Of a stretch of DNA of 64,000 nt, positions 29,641-39,002 are shown in pieces (position 1 is the first letter of the stretch; every line of letters starts with the position of its first letter). The notes below the pieces were generated by a model that saw only the letters and a program-made list of their open reading frames with translations, did no database searches and had not been told where the DNA came from. The DNA lies in the NCBI RefSeq assembly GCF_038500265.1, contig NZ_CP150637.1:129001-193000 (forward strand), in the 5' to 3' direction. Both the position numbers and the translations under genes were made by a program. Origin of the DNA: Ignatzschineria larvae DSM 13226. Its GTDB lineage: Bacteria > Pseudomonadota > Gammaproteobacteria > Cardiobacteriales > Wohlfahrtiimonadaceae.

Positions 29641-30858
29641 ATGATATTTACAAGAGTAAAGGTGAAAAACTTATACTGCTTCGAAGAGACAGAGCTAGAT
29701 TTAACCTATCCAAGAAGAATTACAGATAGCGTGATCGAGCATGAATATTTAGATGAACGAGCTTCTAATTTTAGATTCAAACGGTTATGCATTATCTCTG
29801 GTGCCAATGCTTCTGGGAAAAGCTCATTTGGAAAAGTGATGTTAGATATTATCAATATCATATCGAGAGGCCGGGAATGGGCAGAGAAACATAGTTATCA
29901 TTTAACGGTAGAAGATCAGCCCGGAGAGATAGAGGTTGAGTTTGTCTATCCTACTGCATCACAATTAAAGTTCAGAACGCTTTTTCTACAAATACATTCA
30001 GGGATTTTTAAGTTTAGATACGCAGAATGCCCTATCTCAAAATATGATAGTGTTGAGCGTTGTAGAGAGAAAATAGCGGGTATCTTGGAGAATAAAAGAG
30101 CGCATGGATCTAGTATCTATTTAGATAACCTTGATGGGGATAGCTATCACTCAAAATGGGATGCGTTAGAAAAACAACTCTCTGAAGAGCCACTTTCTAA
30201 AAGCTGGGCGTTTATTATTTCGAACATCAATAACTCATCGGATGCTCATTATATTGATAAAGAGAATAAAAACTATAAGTCCATATTATTGAAAATATTG
30301 AAAACATTTGATCCTTCAATTGAGAGAATTGCGGATATTTTTGAAGAAGATAGCGAAGGCAATCGATATATAACGGGCTATCGTATCTATTTTTCTAATG
30401 GAAAACATTGTGCAATGAATGAGAAAGGTGAACTTGATCGGGAATATGCGCACCTGTTTTCACAAGGAACTTATCAAGGCATTGCAGTTGCTGGATTTAC
30501 GCATAATCTAATAAGAGAGATGTCTCACCCGAAAGTATCGGGGACTTTCTTTTTAGATGAAAAGATGTCCAATAGTCATACGGAAATAGAGCGGGAGATC
30601 GTGAATTTATTGGCGCAAAAGACCAATAGATACTCTCAGTTTTTTTATACGACCCATAATTACGATATATTGGAAATGGGCTTTCCGATGCACTCTTTTG
30701 TGTTTATAAAGAGAGAGAGAGGCGGGAATCCTCAGTTTATATGGGCTGATCAAGCTTGTAATAAAAACGATAGGAATATTTTAAGTTATGTAAAAAATAA
30801 TTTTTTTAATACCATTCCTGATGTAAGTTTATTGGATGAAATCTTATGGGCAGAATAA
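29641..30858 (+). CDS. Stand-alone AAA15-type ATPase (RloA/AbiL-like)
   Basis: 405 residues. It begins MIFTRVKVKNLYCFEE, the usual N-terminal strand of AAA15 proteins; Walker A is SGANASGKSS (53-62). An ABC-like signature SQGTYQGI is near 279-286, a Walker B-like TFFLDEKM near 301-308, and an H-loop FYTTHNYDIL near 335-344. The second acidic position is present (DE), but the context after it is unusual (KMSN instead of PENSLH). No TM or nuclease domain is seen. Proteins of this shape occur in restriction/abortive-infection islands. There is no obvious partner gene: the next gene is convergent and unrelated. Function unknown. Confidence 0.75.
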   Translation: MIFTRVKVKNLYCFEETELDLTYPRRITDSVIEHEYLDERASNFRFKRLCIISGANASGKSSFGKVMLDIINIISRGREWAEKHSYHLTVEDQPGEIEVEFVYPTASQLKFRTLFLQIHSGIFKFRYAECPISKYDSVERCREKIAGILENKRAHGSSIYLDNLDGDSYHSKWDALEKQLSEEPLSKSWAFIISNINNSSDAHYIDKENKNYKSILLKILKTFDPSIERIADIFEEDSEGNRYITGYRIYFSNGKHCAMNEKGELDREYAHLFSQGTYQGIAVAGFTHNLIREMSHPKVSGTFFLDEKMSNSHTEIEREIVNLLAQKTNRYSQFFYTTHNYDILEMGFPMHSFVFIKRERGGNPQFIWADQACNKNDRNILSYVKNNFFNTIPDVSLLDEILWAE

Positions 30859-30882
30859 AGAATCAAACAAATACATATATCT

Positions 30883-31548
30883 CTAAAACAGACTCGCCGA
30901 GATATTAATACATAATCCCAAGATCGTCATATTAAAGAGAAATGAGATAATTGATTGCAGTAAAACCGCCCGGCGCATGGGGGTTGAGCTGATGGAGACA
31001 TCGGCGGTTTGGGAGGCGACGGCGATGGTGAAGGAGAAGTACATAAAGTCCGAATAGGTGGGCGTTGTGATCTTATCGGGGAAGAGAAGCCAAGGTTTAT
31101 CTGGATTGGGATTACCGTAATAGAGATGGGCATAGTGCATTGTGTAGCCCATTGGGAGCAGAAGCCAAGAAGAGAGCAGGGTGGAAGCGGTTAAGATATA
31201 TTGCAAGATCTTATCCCGGCCAGTCAAACCATCATGACCGCCAAGCCCAAAGAAGAGGGCAAGTAGGCTTGCACAGCAGCCAAGGAGCAGAAAGAAGAAG
31301 ACCATTTTTGCGCTCTCATCCTCTTCGCGCGTGATATCGCGGATATTTTGGTGATGATGAAAGAGGATTTTCTGCATCAGAAAGAGTAGATAGATCCAAG
31401 AGAAGGCATTCCAGCTGACGATAAAGGCGGTGAAAATCGTGTGGCCTTGAATCAGAATGATAAACACCACTATCGCCACCAGCAATGAGAAGATAAAACG
31501 TAATCGAGTGTGCCAAGCGTGAGAGATCACGTGAAATAACCAATGCAT
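30883..31548 (-). CDS. DUF1345 family inner-membrane protein
   Basis: 221 residues with five to six TM helices. FMYFSFTIAVASQTADVSIS (about 170-189) is the conserved DUF1345 segment, with a channel-pore-like look, and SSTPMRRAVLLQSIISFLFN follows it at the C-terminus. The family is of unknown function; ion-channel kinship has been suggested from the pore-like loop. It is convergent with the AAA ATPase, 24 bases apart; a short inverted repeat ATATCTC/GAGATAT straddles the junction and may terminate both. Confidence 0.8.
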   Translation of the reverse strand: MHWLFHVISHAWHTRLRFIFSLLVAIVVFIILIQGHTIFTAFIVSWNAFSWIYLLFLMQKILFHHHQNIRDITREEDESAKMVFFFLLLGCCASLLALFFGLGGHDGLTGRDKILQYILTASTLLSSWLLLPMGYTMHYAHLYYGNPNPDKPWLLFPDKITTPTYSDFMYFSFTIAVASQTADVSISSTPMRRAVLLQSIISFLFNMTILGLCINISASLF

Positions 31549-31578
31549 AAACGCTCCAAAATAGGGTTAATACTTTTA

Positions 31579-31750
31579 TAGTAAGATTGGTGCAAAATAC
31601 GCATGGCTTAAATGTCGGCGCAGCGATTGATCGAGGCAAGGAAGCCATTCTATCCGGTATCTTGCAAGCGCTATTTAGTAAGGCTTGATGTGCTTGTTAA
31701 AATCCCATGCTCGCTGCTTAAAAACCACTTTGCTTAAACCCAAATTACTA
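31579..31750 (+). mobile_element. MITE-like element, copy 1 (172 bp)
   Basis: The element starts TAGTAAGATTGG and ends AAATTACTA, giving 6-bp inverted ends TAGTAA/TTACTA, and is flanked on both sides by TA. Its internal sequence matches copies at 41337-41463 (same orientation) and 53746-54768 (opposite orientation, split by an IS). It has no coding capacity. TA flanks suggest mobilisation by an IS630/Tc1-type transposase, which is not in this window. Confidence 0.75.
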
Positions 31751-31848
31751 TAATGATTGTAATATTCATGATTGTAATATTATATTAAACATTTAAGCGA
31801 ATTATTTTACCGATTATTTGTGATGATTGGCGGTGTAAAAACAGTCAT

Positions 31849-32649
31849 CTAATAGAACAGCTCTGCAAAGTAGCGGTAATAGAAGATATGGGCGAGCTCG
31901 ATGGTGATGAAGATATGAATGAGCATCAAGGGCGCGAGGAGAACCGCACCGACAATAGGGCCTCTACGAGGAGGGGGACCATATTGGTTGATCGCGCCGC
32001 TGCCGGGGATAAAGAGAAATACGATAAAGATGAGAAGGGCGGCAAACTGAAGAAAGATCAGAAGGAGAAGCGTAGTGCCGGTCACAATGAGGGCGAGTGT
32101 CCGATCAATATCGCAATCTTTGAGGCGCAGGTAGAAGATACGCAGTAGAAAGCAACTCATTAAAGCAAGACTAATAATCGTAAACCAGCCATTAGTCGAG
32201 AGAAAATCCATATCTCGGCGGATGAGATAGAGATTGGCAATGCCAATGATGCAGATGATCAAGAAATTAATCGCTAAGGCGTTCGCAAAATTAAGACGGC
32301 CTAAACGACCTTGACCGCTAAAACCGATCGCATCCGGAGGCGCATAGAACATGGGCGCAGGCTCAGCGGCAGGGGGAACATAAGCCGGTGCAGGGATATA
32401 AACCGGAGTCGGAGCACCGTAGGTATAGCTTGTAGGATAAGGCGCTACAGGATAGGGTGCAGGATAAGAGGCGGCATTAGGATGATCCACAGCCGTTTTA
32501 AGCTGATTGATATCCTGATCTAAAGATTGCAACTTTTCGAGCTGCTTCTTCTTAGCTTCAAGGGCCCCGAACTCGCTATTGAGTTCTTTTTCTAGCGCTG
32601 AGATCTCACTCGTCAATTTTTGAATCGATTTCTTATGGGATGCAGCCAT
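31849..32649 (-). CDS. DUF805 membrane protein with coiled-coil and Pro/Tyr-rich N-terminus
   Basis: 266 residues. Residues 8-55 form a charged coiled coil (SALEKELNSEFGALEAKKKQ), 58-112 a Pro/Ala/Tyr-rich linker with repeated YPAP/PAP units, and about 113-250 a DUF805-type domain: GRLGRLNFANALAIN, RLKDCDIDR and FIPGSGAINQYGPPP are its usual landmarks with four TM helices. DUF805 proteins are inner-membrane proteins of unknown role. The N-terminal extension is unusual for the family, which is normally little more than the membrane domain. A ribosome site is weak; the next gene upstream on the same strand is another small membrane protein. Confidence 0.78.
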   Translation of the reverse strand: MAASHKKSIQKLTSEISALEKELNSEFGALEAKKKQLEKLQSLDQDINQLKTAVDHPNAASYPAPYPVAPYPTSYTYGAPTPVYIPAPAYVPPAAEPAPMFYAPPDAIGFSGQGRLGRLNFANALAINFLIICIIGIANLYLIRRDMDFLSTNGWFTIISLALMSCFLLRIFYLRLKDCDIDRTLALIVTGTTLLLLIFLQFAALLIFIVFLFIPGSGAINQYGPPPRRGPIVGAVLLAPLMLIHIFITIELAHIFYYRYFAELFY

Positions 32650-32761
32650 AAAATAGTCAACCTGTAGTCTGTTGGTGGGTAAAATGTCTTGTCTTATTTC
32701 GATCGATATTGTGTTACAACGTTATGATTACAAAGCGATGAATTAAGCGATTATGACAATG

Positions 32762-33223
32762 CTACTTTAGAGTAGCGCGTGCAGGGGGGATTAGACCTAA
32801 GATAAAGATCAGCACAAGGCTTATTGTAATGATATAGAGATAATTGATCCCAAAGATCCCCTGTTCAAAGGCTTCTATCTTGTAATTAATATAGCGTGCG
32901 GCAAATGCTTCATTGTAGAGATTACTGCTAAAAATTGTCTTAAAACTAGCTATAAAATCAGGAATATAAACGAGAAAAGAGGGTAGATAAAAGAGTAAAA
33001 AGGTCTCCCGATGAGGTGAAAAATCACGAACACGACCAAAGATAATATAAGTAATGAAGGCAAAGGCGATAACCGCAAAGGGGATAATCGTAATATCGGC
33101 AATCATCAAACCTAATTGAGGAATATGCTCTATCAGAGCGATGATCAGCACGGTGGTAACAAATATTAGTACGATATAAATCAGTAGGCAAAGCCAATAA
33201 TCTTTTTGTGATATTCTAGCCAT
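32762..33223 (-). CDS. Small polytopic membrane protein, unknown
   Basis: 153 residues, four predicted TM helices (about 11-32, 40-62, 75-95, 128-147). The opening RISQKDYWLCLLIYIVL and central FGRVRDFSPHRETF loosely recall DUF805-like proteins, in keeping with the neighbouring DUF805 gene, but the typical motifs are missing. It has no assigned function. It may be co-transcribed with the gene at 31849, 112 bases downstream. Confidence 0.6.
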   Translation of the reverse strand: MARISQKDYWLCLLIYIVLIFVTTVLIIALIEHIPQLGLMIADITIIPFAVIAFAFITYIIFGRVRDFSPHRETFLLFYLPSFLVYIPDFIASFKTIFSSNLYNEAFAARYINYKIEAFEQGIFGINYLYIITISLVLIFILGLIPPARATLK

Positions 33224-33396
33224 AAATTGTAATCTCTCACATCCTGTAGTCGATTTCGCTTGTATTTTATAAAATCAACACTTTTAAATCAATTTGATAA
33301 CAATAACGCAAATTATGTCAAGATTAGTGATGTTCGTTCATTATTGGGCTTTAACGGTGTAATATGTTCAATCTAAAGGATCTTTATCTTGACCTT

Positions 33397-33422
33397 AAAA
33401 CAAAGACCCACAAGGGGCCTTT
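33397..33422 (-). terminator. Likely terminator for the outer-membrane beta-barrel gene
   Basis: Read on the minus strand: AAAGGCCC / GGGTCTTT pairing with one G-U and a short loop, followed by TGTTTT. It lies about 100 bases beyond the gene's stop. Confidence 0.5.
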
Positions 33423-33525
33423 GAGGATGCATCACGATGGTAACCATTATAGTTATAATAACTATCAATAAGTTATGAATGGTGGTTAATCAAGTATCCT
33501 TTTAAAATTCTTGGAAAGAATCAAC

Positions 33526-34248
33526 TTAATAGAAGCGATAGCGAACGCCGAGATAGATTTCTTGTGATTCGATTTTTGCTTTCATCTGCTCATCTTGTAG
33601 GCCGCGCGCGTTAGAGAAGGCATTCCAGCCGCTCTCTGTTTTACCTGAGTCGGTATAGCGATAGCCAAGATCAATATTAAAATTTTCTATAGGGCTATAA
33701 CTTGCACCAACGCCGAGAGAGTAAGCGATATTGCGATCGCTGTTGCTATTATATTGGCGAGATTCATTACCTTGCCAACCTTGTGATTTGAGCTCTGCAA
33801 TCCCTAAGCCGGCATTGATATAGAGGGCGATCTCATCGTTGATATAGAAATCTTTATAGACATTGAGCATTAATCTTTGAGATCTAATTTTATGGTGGTT
33901 AAGGCTTGTGGGGAAAGCCGTGGACCCACTTGTAAATTCATTCTCTTTTGGGAAGACATATTCCCCTTCCACCCGCCAAGCAGAGGCAAACTGATAGCCA
34001 ATGGCTAAAGAACCAGAGGTATATTTCTTGCTCTCATCACCTTTGACAAAGCTGCCAATCCCCGGGCGCGCACTCGTATCCATATTTTTGGCTTTCTGAT
34101 CTGTATAGATCACTCTGCCTGCAGCATAGTAGCCTTCCATGGGGTTATAACTGTCATCACTATAAATGCTATCTTCGCTATAAGCAAAAGCGATACCGAC
34201 TGTCGAAAGGCTCACTAGCGTTGCACCGACTAAAATCCGTTTTTTCAT
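33526..34248 (-). CDS. Outer-membrane beta-barrel protein
   Basis: 240 residues. A clear Sec signal peptide (MKKRILVGATLVSLSTVGIA, cut after AFA at about 22) precedes amphipathic strands with alternating pattern: SLAIGYQFASAWRVEGEYVF, QRLMLNVYKDFYI, LYINAGLGIAEL, NIAYSLGVGASYSPIENFNI, DLGYRYTDSG and IYLGVRYRFY. The last residue is aromatic after the final strand, as the Bam system prefers. This is the OmpX/Ail/'OMP_b-brl' eight-stranded type. Specific function (adhesion, serum resistance, porin) cannot be told. The ribosome site is good (AGGATATTTCAAG before the ATG). Confidence 0.85.
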   Translation of the reverse strand: MKKRILVGATLVSLSTVGIAFAYSEDSIYSDDSYNPMEGYYAAGRVIYTDQKAKNMDTSARPGIGSFVKGDESKKYTSGSLAIGYQFASAWRVEGEYVFPKENEFTSGSTAFPTSLNHHKIRSQRLMLNVYKDFYINDEIALYINAGLGIAELKSQGWQGNESRQYNSNSDRNIAYSLGVGASYSPIENFNIDLGYRYTDSGKTESGWNAFSNARGLQDEQMKAKIESQEIYLGVRYRFY

Positions 34249-34944
34249 CTTGAAATATCCTATAAATGAATAATTACCACATTGGTTGCAAGAGCTCTAT
34301 TTTATCTAGCTGAGGTCTTTGTGGATATTGACTTGAATAAACCGAGTAAATATCAGCGGCAAACATGACCGTCTTCTCCATATAGGTCGATTATGTGACC
34401 TACTGATCAGTAATGGTGAGAAATAGTGTTAAACGGTGGGTAGGCTCAAAAATGAGGTTTAATCAGGGTCAAGAATATACACAAAACCTGTCTCGATACG
34501 AGAATGTCTTGCAACTTCACAAAAAATCATATAGTTAAAAAGATAATGAGTCAACTAACTTGGACAGATTATGGTGTAACTGATTTGAGAAATTGTACTT
34601 TGCGTATGATGTCACTGCGGATAGTGATTTTTTGGATCGGGCAATAGGGTTGGAAAGACAGGTTTAAAAGCTGTTTAATGCCTGTTTAAAATATGTTTAA
34701 ACGTCATTTAAGATAGAGAGCTTGAATTGCTTAAATTATACTCAAAATAAGATAGATGAATAATTTCCCTTCTCTTCTTGATAATAGATCTGTTATATGT
34801 AGAGATCGTTAAGGTTATATTTCCAATCGCTTTTTAAAAACCCAAAATCAAAATATATAATAAAAACAGATAGAAATAAGATGAAAAAGCGATAGGAAAA
34901 CCGATAAAAATAGTTATAAAAAAATAATAACAAAGGAGTCAGGA
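34249..34944. other. Long gene-free region between divergent OMP and CitMHS genes
   Basis: Nearly 700 bases with no credible gene. It is AT-rich with several direct TGTTTAAA-type motifs (34670-34705). Both promoters must lie here. No palindromic GC-rich repeats of the kind seen further right occur in it. Confidence 0.45.
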
Positions 34945-36243
34945 GTGTTAAGTTTAATAGGATTTGCCACAATTATCACGATTGTGACGTTATTAATTCG
35001 GGGTCAGGTGATCCCGATTGTTGCTTTGACCTTGATCCCCATTTTAGGGGCGCTGATCGCTGGATTTGGTATGGCGGAGATCGGGGAGTTTTTCAAGTCG
35101 GGATTAGGCTCGGTGATGAATGTGGTGGTGATGTTTATCTTTGCCATTATCTTCTTTGGAATCTTGCAAGATGGTGGGCTTTTTGATCCGTTGATCAATA
35201 AGATGATTCAATTAACCCGCGGTAATATTATTACGATCTGTATAGGAAGTGTGGTGATTGCGGCCATTGCACAGTTAGATGGCTCTGGGGCTTCGACTTT
35301 TCTGATCACGATTCCGGCGTTATTACCGCTTTATAAGCGAATGCGTATTAGCCCCTATCTCTTAGTGCTTCTGATTGGGGGGAGTGCGAGTATTATGAAT
35401 ATGATTCCTTGGGGCGGGCCGCTTGGTCGAACCGCGAGTGTAATCAATGTGGATGTGACGGATTTATGGCGGCCATTAATTCCGGTCCAAGTGGTGGGGA
35501 TGATCTTGATGGTGGGGCTAGCGACGCTCTTAGGCATTCGTGAAAAGCGGCGTATTGCAGCGCTTCCCCCGTTGACAGCAGCGCAACTTGAGGAAGATAC
35601 TTCAGATGCCGCGCCAATAGAGATTAATAAGCGGCTCTATCTCTTTAATTTGCTTCTTTCGATAGCGATTATTGCAATTCTTGTAACAGGAATTATTCCG
35701 GCGGGATTTGCATTTATGATTGGTGTTGCGATTGCTTTACCGGTGAATTTTCGATCGATCAAATTACAAAATGAGTGTATTAAACGCCATGCGCCTAATG
35801 CATTATCAATGGCTTCTATCATTCTTGCGGCCGGTGTATTCTTAGGTGTGCTCAATGGTACGGGGATGTTGACGGCGATTGCGGAGAATCTCATCAGTAT
35901 TATGCCTGACTTTATGGGGCGCTATATTCATCTGATTATTGGTTTCTTTGGTCTGCCTTTTGATCTCTTATTGAGTACAGATGCGTACTATTTTGCGTTG
36001 CTACCGGTAGTGAATCAGATAGCTGCAACATATGATATTCCCGCAACTTCCACTGCATACTCGATGATTGTGGGCAACATTGTCGGCACTTTTGTCAGCC
36101 CATTCTCTCCGGCGTTATGGTTAGCATTAGGGCTTGCGAATATCGAGATGGGGCGTTATATCCGTTACGCTTTCTTCTGGATGTGGGGAATCGGGATCTT
36201 ACTCCTCATTGCCGCAGTGATGATGGGTATCATTACCGTATAA
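34945..36243 (+). CDS. CitMHS family citrate/divalent-cation:proton symporter
   Basis: 432 residues, about 12 TM helices. LDGSGASTFLITIPALLPLY (about 112-131) and MNMIPWGGPLGRTASVI (about 152-168) are hallmarks of the CitMHS (citrate-Mg2+/Ca2+:H+) group; a second half repeats the pattern (STDAYYFALLPVVNQ). It imports metal-bound citrate through the inner membrane. The start is a GTG at 34945 preceded by AAAGGAG at 34933; no ATG gives a similar N-terminus. It stands alone and is followed by the 270-bp repeat array. Which metal is carried cannot be read from sequence. Confidence 0.88.
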   Translation: MLSLIGFATIITIVTLLIRGQVIPIVALTLIPILGALIAGFGMAEIGEFFKSGLGSVMNVVVMFIFAIIFFGILQDGGLFDPLINKMIQLTRGNIITICIGSVVIAAIAQLDGSGASTFLITIPALLPLYKRMRISPYLLVLLIGGSASIMNMIPWGGPLGRTASVINVDVTDLWRPLIPVQVVGMILMVGLATLLGIREKRRIAALPPLTAAQLEEDTSDAAPIEINKRLYLFNLLLSIAIIAILVTGIIPAGFAFMIGVAIALPVNFRSIKLQNECIKRHAPNALSMASIILAAGVFLGVLNGTGMLTAIAENLISIMPDFMGRYIHLIIGFFGLPFDLLLSTDAYYFALLPVVNQIAATYDIPATSTAYSMIVGNIVGTFVSPFSPALWLALGLANIEMGRYIRYAFFWMWGIGILLLIAAVMMGIITV

Positions 36244-36250
36244 GCATTCA

Positions 36251-37150
36251 AAGCTGATTCCCGGCGGGAGGGAATGCCAAATCTGCCGGCGCGCGATCGT
36301 TGAAAGAGCGGGATATTTCCCCCCGGCGATGAGATAACTTATCTTATACCAATAAAGATAGTTCTAACTTTTCAGATGTGGGGAAAACTTTTGAAATATT
36401 TTATTTTTATTCAAATCTGATTCCCGGCGGGAGGGAATGATCGTGATTCTAGAGGGATCCCGCGCCCGCGGGTGAGGGATTATCAATCTCTCGGCAATGC
36501 CCGGCAAAGATGAATGATCTATTTATGATCTCGGCATTGAAAGATGCCAAATCTGCCGGCGCGCGATCGTTGAAAGAACGGGATATTTCGCCCCGGCGAT
36601 GAGATAACTTATCTTATACCAATAAAGATAGTTCTAACTTTTCAGATGTGGGGAAAACTTTTGAAATATTTTATTTTTATTCAAATCTGATTCCCGGCGG
36701 GAGGGAATGATCGTGATTCTAGAGGGATCCCGCGCCCGCGGGTGAGGGATTATCAATCTCTCGGCAATGCCCGGCAAAGATGAATGATCTATTTATGATC
36801 TCGGCATTGAAAGATGCCAAATCTGCCGGCGCGCGATCGTTGAAAGAACGGGATATTTCGCCCCGGCGATGAGATAACTTATCTTATACCAATAAAGATA
36901 GTTCTAACTTTTCAGATGTGGGAAAAACTTTTGAAATATTTTATTTTTATTCAAATCTGACTCACGGCGGGAGGGAATGATCGTGATTCCAGAGGGATCC
37001 GGCGCCCGCGGGTGAGGGATTCTCAATCTCTCGGCAATGCCCGGCAAAGATGAATGATCTATTTATGATCTCGGCATTGAAAGATGCCAAATCTGCCGGC
37101 GCGTGATTGTTGAAAGAACGGGATCATTCGTTCCGGCGATGCGGTGAATT
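36251..37150. repeat. 270-bp-period tandem array of GC-rich modular repeat
   Basis: A unit beginning TCTGATTCCCGGCGGGAGGG recurs at 36416, 36686 and 36956, exactly 270 bases apart. A first, shortened copy (about 36251-36415) lacks about 105 bases of the middle, and the last is cut at the queG end. Copies 2 and 3 are almost identical and copy 4 carries scattered changes. Each unit contains several GC-rich palindromes (CCCGCGCCCGCGGG, GCCGGCGCGCG, GCCCCGGCG) in AT-rich spacers. The same modules occur elsewhere in this window. Confidence 0.9.
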
Positions 37151-37153
37151 GTC

Positions 37154-38233
37154 TTATGAAACAGATGCTGATTGTTTAGCGCTCTGCTCATTGAGTGCCC
37201 ATTGAATATGTTCTTGTACCATCTCATCGGTGGTAGCTAATCGCTGTTGTAAGGCAATGATATTAGACTCGCTATAAGGGCTGTTGCCAATACCGATGGC
37301 GATATTGCGAAGCCAGCGCTGGTAACCGAGCCGGCGAATGGGGGAGCCCTCTGTTTTGCGTAGGAATTCCGCTTCACTCCAAGCAAATAGTTCAAGTAGG
37401 GTGGAAGCATCCAGTTGATGCCGAGGCAAGAAATCTTCGGTATTGAGAGTCACTGCAAAGCGATTCCAAGGGCAGACAATCTGGCAATCATCGCAACCAA
37501 AGATCCGATTCCCCATCGCTTGGCGATACTCCACCGGAATGGCACCAAAATGTTCAATCGTTAGATAAGAGATACATTTACCGGCATCAATTTGAAAGGG
37601 TGCGACAATGGCATCAGTTGGGCAGGCTTTAATACAGCGAGTACACTGGCCACAATGATTGGTAATGGGTTCACTTGGGATCTCAATACGCCGGGAGAGT
37701 AGCAGTTCCCCGAGGAAGAAGAAGGAACCTCGTTTCGGGTGAATAATCATCGTATTTTTACCAAAAAAACCAAGCCCAGATTTTTGACTAAAGGCGCGTT
37801 CAAGCACCGGCGCACTATCCACAAAGGCCCGAAATTCTAACCCGGGGATCTCCTCTTGGAGCCATTTCCCAAGCTTAGTGAGCATATTGCGCAGTACTTT
37901 ATGATAATCCCTGCCGAGAGCATATTCTGCAACATAGGCATGATTCGGGTCTTCAAGCCGCGCTTTAGCATCAATTTCCGGATTAAAGTAATGAAGCTGT
38001 GCGGTCAGCAGCGAAACGGTGCCGGGCACAAGCTGATCCGGGTGGTAGCGTTTTTCGCCATGCTTTTCCATATAATCAAGATCGGCGTGATAGCCCTTAC
38101 CGAGCCATTCGATAAAGTAATCCCGGTTAAGGCCGGGATCGATATCACTACTGGAGAGTTCACTAATGCCGAGTGCTTGAGCTTTTGCTAGAAGCCGCGA
38201 AATAAATTCCGGCGATTGAATAGAGTCATTCAT
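37154..38233 (-). CDS. queG: Epoxyqueuosine reductase QueG
   Basis: 359 residues. The N-terminal cobalamin-binding part includes YGLGRDYH-like EYALGRDYHKVLR (about 107-119) and FVDSAPVLERAF (about 141-152). Two 4Fe-4S clusters are bound by CGQCTRCIKACP (about 193-204) and CDDCQIVCPWN (about 247-257). It reduces epoxyqueuosine to queuosine in tRNA anticodon wobble positions. The start ATG is 8 bases after the coaD stop on the same strand, so coaD-queG form an operon. Its stop directly abuts the 270-bp repeat array. Confidence 0.95.
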   Translation of the reverse strand: MNDSIQSPEFISRLLAKAQALGISELSSSDIDPGLNRDYFIEWLGKGYHADLDYMEKHGEKRYHPDQLVPGTVSLLTAQLHYFNPEIDAKARLEDPNHAYVAEYALGRDYHKVLRNMLTKLGKWLQEEIPGLEFRAFVDSAPVLERAFSQKSGLGFFGKNTMIIHPKRGSFFFLGELLLSRRIEIPSEPITNHCGQCTRCIKACPTDAIVAPFQIDAGKCISYLTIEHFGAIPVEYRQAMGNRIFGCDDCQIVCPWNRFAVTLNTEDFLPRHQLDASTLLELFAWSEAEFLRKTEGSPIRRLGYQRWLRNIAIGIGNSPYSESNIIALQQRLATTDEMVQEHIQWALNEQSAKQSASVS

Positions 38234-38241
38234 TCGGGGGA

Positions 38242-38751
38242 TTAAGATTCCGCAAGGAGGCGCTCTTGATATTTTCGCTCAAGGGCATCTTTAACATAAG
38301 GATGGACAATGGCACTAATATCGCCGCCGAGCATCGAAGCTTCCCGTACCATGGTGGAGGAGACGAAAGAGTATTTTTCACTAGGGGTGAGAAAAATCGT
38401 TTCGATATTGGCATTGAGGTGACGATTGAGGCTTGCCATCTGAAACTCATATTCAAAATCAGAAACCGCACGAAGACCTCGCACTAAAACACGACTATTA
38501 ATCGTATCCATAAAGCGCACGAGAAGATTATCAAATCCGACAACTTCAATATTGTCATACTCTTTGAAGATCTCTTGGGCCATATCGATACGCTCTTCAA
38601 AGGTGAAGAGTGGCTTTTTCTTAGGGCCACTGATTTTAGCGACTGCAACGATGAGCTTAGGAAATATGCGTGCCGCACGAACAATAATATCCGAATGCCC
38701 ATTTGTAATAGGATCAAAAGTACCGGGATAAACAGCAGTATATTCGCTCAT
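38242..38751 (-). CDS. coaD: Phosphopantetheine adenylyltransferase
   Basis: 169 residues, full family length. PGTFDPITNGH (9-19) carries the HxGH-like nucleotidyl-transferase site, and SFVSSTMVREASMLGGDI (the ISSTxxRE motif) is near residue 130. It makes dephospho-CoA from ATP and 4'-phosphopantetheine. The ATG at 38751 is chosen because AAGAGG precedes it by 7 bases and it yields the family N-terminus MSEYTAVYPGTFDP; a 39-codon upstream extension is not coding-like. Confidence 0.96.
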   Translation of the reverse strand: MSEYTAVYPGTFDPITNGHSDIIVRAARIFPKLIVAVAKISGPKKKPLFTFEERIDMAQEIFKEYDNIEVVGFDNLLVRFMDTINSRVLVRGLRAVSDFEYEFQMASLNRHLNANIETIFLTPSEKYSFVSSTMVREASMLGGDISAIVHPYVKDALERKYQERLLAES

Positions 38752-39002
38752 GTTGCAACCTCTTACTGACATAGGATTGACTGTATAGTACAGATAAATA
38801 GATTGAGCCCATATTACCTGATTTATGTTGGGATTTCGAGGGGGAGTGATGAAGATCGAGTTTATCAATGTTACTCAGTCAGATGATTATACTATCTCAG
38901 GAATGAAAGTATATCCTGTATGAAAATCCCTTATTTTTATGATGTCTCCTATATTTTTTGTAATTGAGTCGGATTTAATTATTTTTTTGATAGGAGTAAA
39001 TG

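Noticed and set aside
29445-29729. 94-codon gene before the lone AAA ATPase
   Set aside because: No ribosome site, no family features, and it runs into the well-supported ATPase start in another frame.
36251-37150. CRISPR-like array
   Set aside because: The period is 270 bases with whole-unit identity; there are no short direct repeats separated by unique spacers and no cas genes.
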